From the NCBI RefSeq assembly GCF_000004075.3, contig NC_026656.2, positions 22,454,607 through 22,518,606 of the forward strand: a DNA stretch of 64,000 nt. The letters run 5' to 3'. Position numbers and translations under genes: made by a program. Source of the stretch: Cucumis sativus (Eukaryota > Streptophyta > Magnoliopsida > Cucurbitales > Cucurbitaceae). The stretch's first letter is position 1. The number at the start of each line of letters is the position of its first letter. This document shows, piece by piece, positions 61,680 to 64,000 of the stretch. The notes beneath the pieces were generated by a model. It was not told the DNA's origin. It made no database searches and worked only from the letters and a program-made list of their open reading frames with translations.

Positions 61680-63080
61680 AAAAAACTAAGTAGTGATGTC
61701 ACATACTCAGTTTTCGAAGGGTTTAGTATTTTTTGTTTTCATCATGCACGACTTTAGCTCAATGATTAAATGCTAAGTGTGACATCCTATCTTTTGCATA
61801 CTCTATGACATAAAAAATAGTCTAAGGGTCAGGATTGGTGCTCGTTAGTAGAGTACTACGGTTCCACCCAAAACGTTCAAAAAATTACCAATGCTATAGC
61901 CTACAAAGAAACAACCCAATTTAGAACAATGTTAAAAAATTTCGAAAATTCACATTTAATTACTTGGTGGTCTCATTTTGAGTAATATTAAAGTTTTTTA
62001 CCCACAAACATTGATTAGTGATGTCCCAGACTCATTTTTTATTTTTGTCTCAAAACCTGTCTTCGAAAGGTTTTGTTTTTCTTTTTTTCATCTTGCACCT
62101 CTTTAGCTCAATGTTTGTGGGTTGATAAATTTGGAATTCTATATTTTGCATACTCTATGACATACAAAAATAACCTAAGGGTCAATATTGGTGCATGTTA
62201 CTAGTGTACTATGATAGCACCCTAAGTGTTCGAAATATGGTCTATGCTATAGCCTACAATCATTTTAGAACAATGTTAAAAACTTTATAAAATTCATTTT
62301 TAGTAATTTTAAAGTTTTTTGTCCACAAAAACTGAACCGTGATGCCCTAGACTAAGAAAACTTTAATGCTACTCAAAATGAGGCCACCTAATAGTTAGAT
62401 GCGAATTTTCGAAACCTTTGACGTCGTTCTAAATTGGGTCTTTCTTCGTACGCTATAGCATTGACCCTTTTTTCAACGTTTTGGGATGAAAATGAGAAAC
62501 TGACTCTCGAACATTTTTTTTTTTTTTTTGCTTTTGTAGGTAGAAAACTTTAATACCACTCAAAATGAGGTCTCCTAGTAGTTAGATGCGAATTTTTGAG
62601 ACATTTGACATCGTTTTAAATTGAGCTCTTTCTTCGTAGGCGCATTGGCCCTTTTTTCAACGTTTTGGGACGAAAATAAGAAACTGACTCTCGGGCATAT
62701 TTTTTTTGGCTTTTGTGGGCAGAAAACTTCAATGCCACTCAGAATGAGGTCACTCAGTAGTAGTATGCGAATTTTCGAGACCTTTGACATCGTTCTGAAT
62801 TGTGTCATTTCTTCGTAGGTTATAACATTGACCCTTTTTTCAACGTTTTGGGACGAAAATAAGAAATGCGAATTTTCAAGACCTTTGACATCGTTCTGAA
62901 TTGGGTCATTTCTTCGTAGGTTATAGCATTGACCCTTTTTTCAACGTTTTGGGACGAAAATATGAAATTGACTCTCAAACATATTTTTTTCGGCTTTTGC
63001 GGGCAGAAAAATTTAGTGCCACTCAAAATGAGGTCACACAGTAGTTAGATGCGAATTTTCGAGACCTTTGACATCGTTTA
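61680..63080. repeat. Tandem-repeat cluster with an internal orientation switch
   Basis: From about 62340 to 63080 a unit with TGCCACTCAAAATGAGGTC, GCGAATTTTCGAGACC, TTTGACATCGTT, TTCTTCGTAGG and CAACGTTTTGGGACGAAAA recurs on the plus strand. The CAACGTTTTGGG anchors are at 62474, 62658, 62841 and 62942, i.e. spacing 184, 183 and 101 bp. From about 61680 to 62340 the same sequence occurs in reverse complement as two longer units of about 310-330 bp, for example CTCATTTTGAGTAATATTAAAG and CCCAAAACGTTC. The two arms meet head to head near 62350. No coding domain was found. Confidence 0.88.
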
Positions 63081-64000
63081 AGGGTTGTAGAGTTTGAAGA
63101 GTTTAAGGGTTCTCAATAAAATTTTTGGAATCTACGAAAGTGGAAAATAGGAAAGTTAGATTCTTTTCAGCTTTGAAGAGTTTAAGGGTTCCAAGGTGTG
63201 AAGAGAGTGATAACGTTTGAATACCTAAACATACACAATTTCAACAAGAATGTGTTAGTTAATTACAAATTATTTGGATTTTAGATAAACAATTGTTTCA
63301 TGACTATTTTGAATTGGGTAGGGGCATCAGAGACATTATTTCATTTATTTATTTTCTAGATTTTTTCAGTTTTGCTATTCTAACAATTTAAAAATAATGT
63401 TGCTATTTTCTCAAAAGTAAAACTCATAATTTGCTATTGTTTTTGTCGACCCTTTTAAGCTTCTTGGGTCTGTATATTCAAGATACATGAATGCAACCCC
63501 ATTTCTAAAAGGATTGTTCACAAGCCCAACTACAAAACTTATGAACTTCTTGGTTGCTGTTGGGCATAGTTGGATTAAGATGGAAATTTAAGAGAAGAAA
63601 TTCACTTACAAAATTATAAAAATTAATCAAACATAGTAAAGTCTTATCAATAATATAAATAAAGTTACGTGAACTTAAATATTAAGCCTTATACTATACT
63701 ATTGTTGAGATAGAAAGAAAATTCATCGTTTGAACAGAGGTATTAGAGATGTAAACACTAATGTTCACACCAGAAATGCAAAGAACTCCAAATTATGGTC
63801 TTTCTTTCTGTTCATAAATATTGATCTCCTTTCATGATAGGAGTGGATGGTCCATTCAAGATCATTGGAGTTGACTCTTGGATCAGGGAAATATTTTTCT
63901 TCTTTTTGATGGTGTTTGTTAGCAGATTTGGTAGGCACAAAACAAACTCCTTTTCTTACGTGTCTAGGTTAGGAGGGACTTTAGCTAATGCTCCAAAGTT
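63081..64000. other. Right-hand end, no confident gene
   Basis: AAGAGTTTAAGGGTT is repeated near 63097 and 63176. A TTTTGCTATT-type repeat sequence lies at about 63370-63440. An open stretch of 54 codons at 63430-63591 (+) is not recognised. The last 200 bases are less AT-rich and may belong to a feature beyond the window. Confidence 0.35.

Noticed and set aside
63430..63591. A 54-codon open stretch including YMNATPFLKGLF and FLVAVGHSWIKMEI
   Set aside because: The peptide looks protein-like but no family was recognised, and an open stretch of this length is common by chance. Splice sites and transcript data would be needed.

Overview
The window is nuclear DNA of a flowering plant, a core eudicot and probably a cucurbit. 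It is AT-rich, its genes have GT-AG introns and are split by long non-coding stretches, and every recognisable protein is of plant type. The cucurbit call rests on my memory of the AT-rich dispersed repeats (for example around 43.9-45.9 kb) and is an inference, not a measurement.

Layout. 1-0.44 kb: 3' end of a leucine-rich-repeat receptor-like kinase. 3.9-7.0 kb: a seven-exon peptidase C45/acyltransferase-like gene (+) tail-to-tail with a three-exon VOC/glyoxalase-family gene (-), with 54 bp between stop codons. 9.4-11.8 kb: a PB1-domain gene whose second exon carries twelve 51-bp repeats, one of which is 2 bp short and breaks the reading frame. 12.3-13.2 kb: decayed LINE (-). 14.9-18.7 kb: lipid phosphate phosphatase (LPP) gene with a long 5' leader. 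19.3-19.7 kb: glycine-rich ORF (-). 23.8-25.8 kb: tandem CCCH zinc-finger gene. 28.9 kb: a MIR156/157 hairpin (-) with a TATA box about 200 bp upstream. 34.8-40.2 kb: histone chaperone ASF1 (-), with a 4.8 kb first intron that holds an antisense LINE remnant. 41.0-42.2 kb: a solo LTR of exactly 1200 bp with a perfect 5-bp target duplication. 51.0 kb: intronless CC-type (ROXY) glutaredoxin. 53.6-56.5 kb: two-exon GRAS regulator resembling RAM1. 61.7-63.1 kb: a tandem-repeat cluster whose units switch orientation in the middle.

The genes form no operon or obvious pathway cluster. Several regulate development or symbiosis (miR156/157, ROXY glutaredoxin, GRAS/RAM1-like, CCCH protein) and others are housekeeping (ASF1, LPP, VOC). 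The least expected structure is a block of about 0.6 kb that lies, in the same sense, upstream of two unrelated genes, the VOC gene and the LPP gene. It matches the promoter, first non-coding exon and start of the first intron of the LPP gene, and so looks like a duplicated promoter/leader now placed in front of the VOC gene.

Exon borders were set by hand from GT-AG sites, reading-frame continuity and remembered family sequences. No alignment or search was run.
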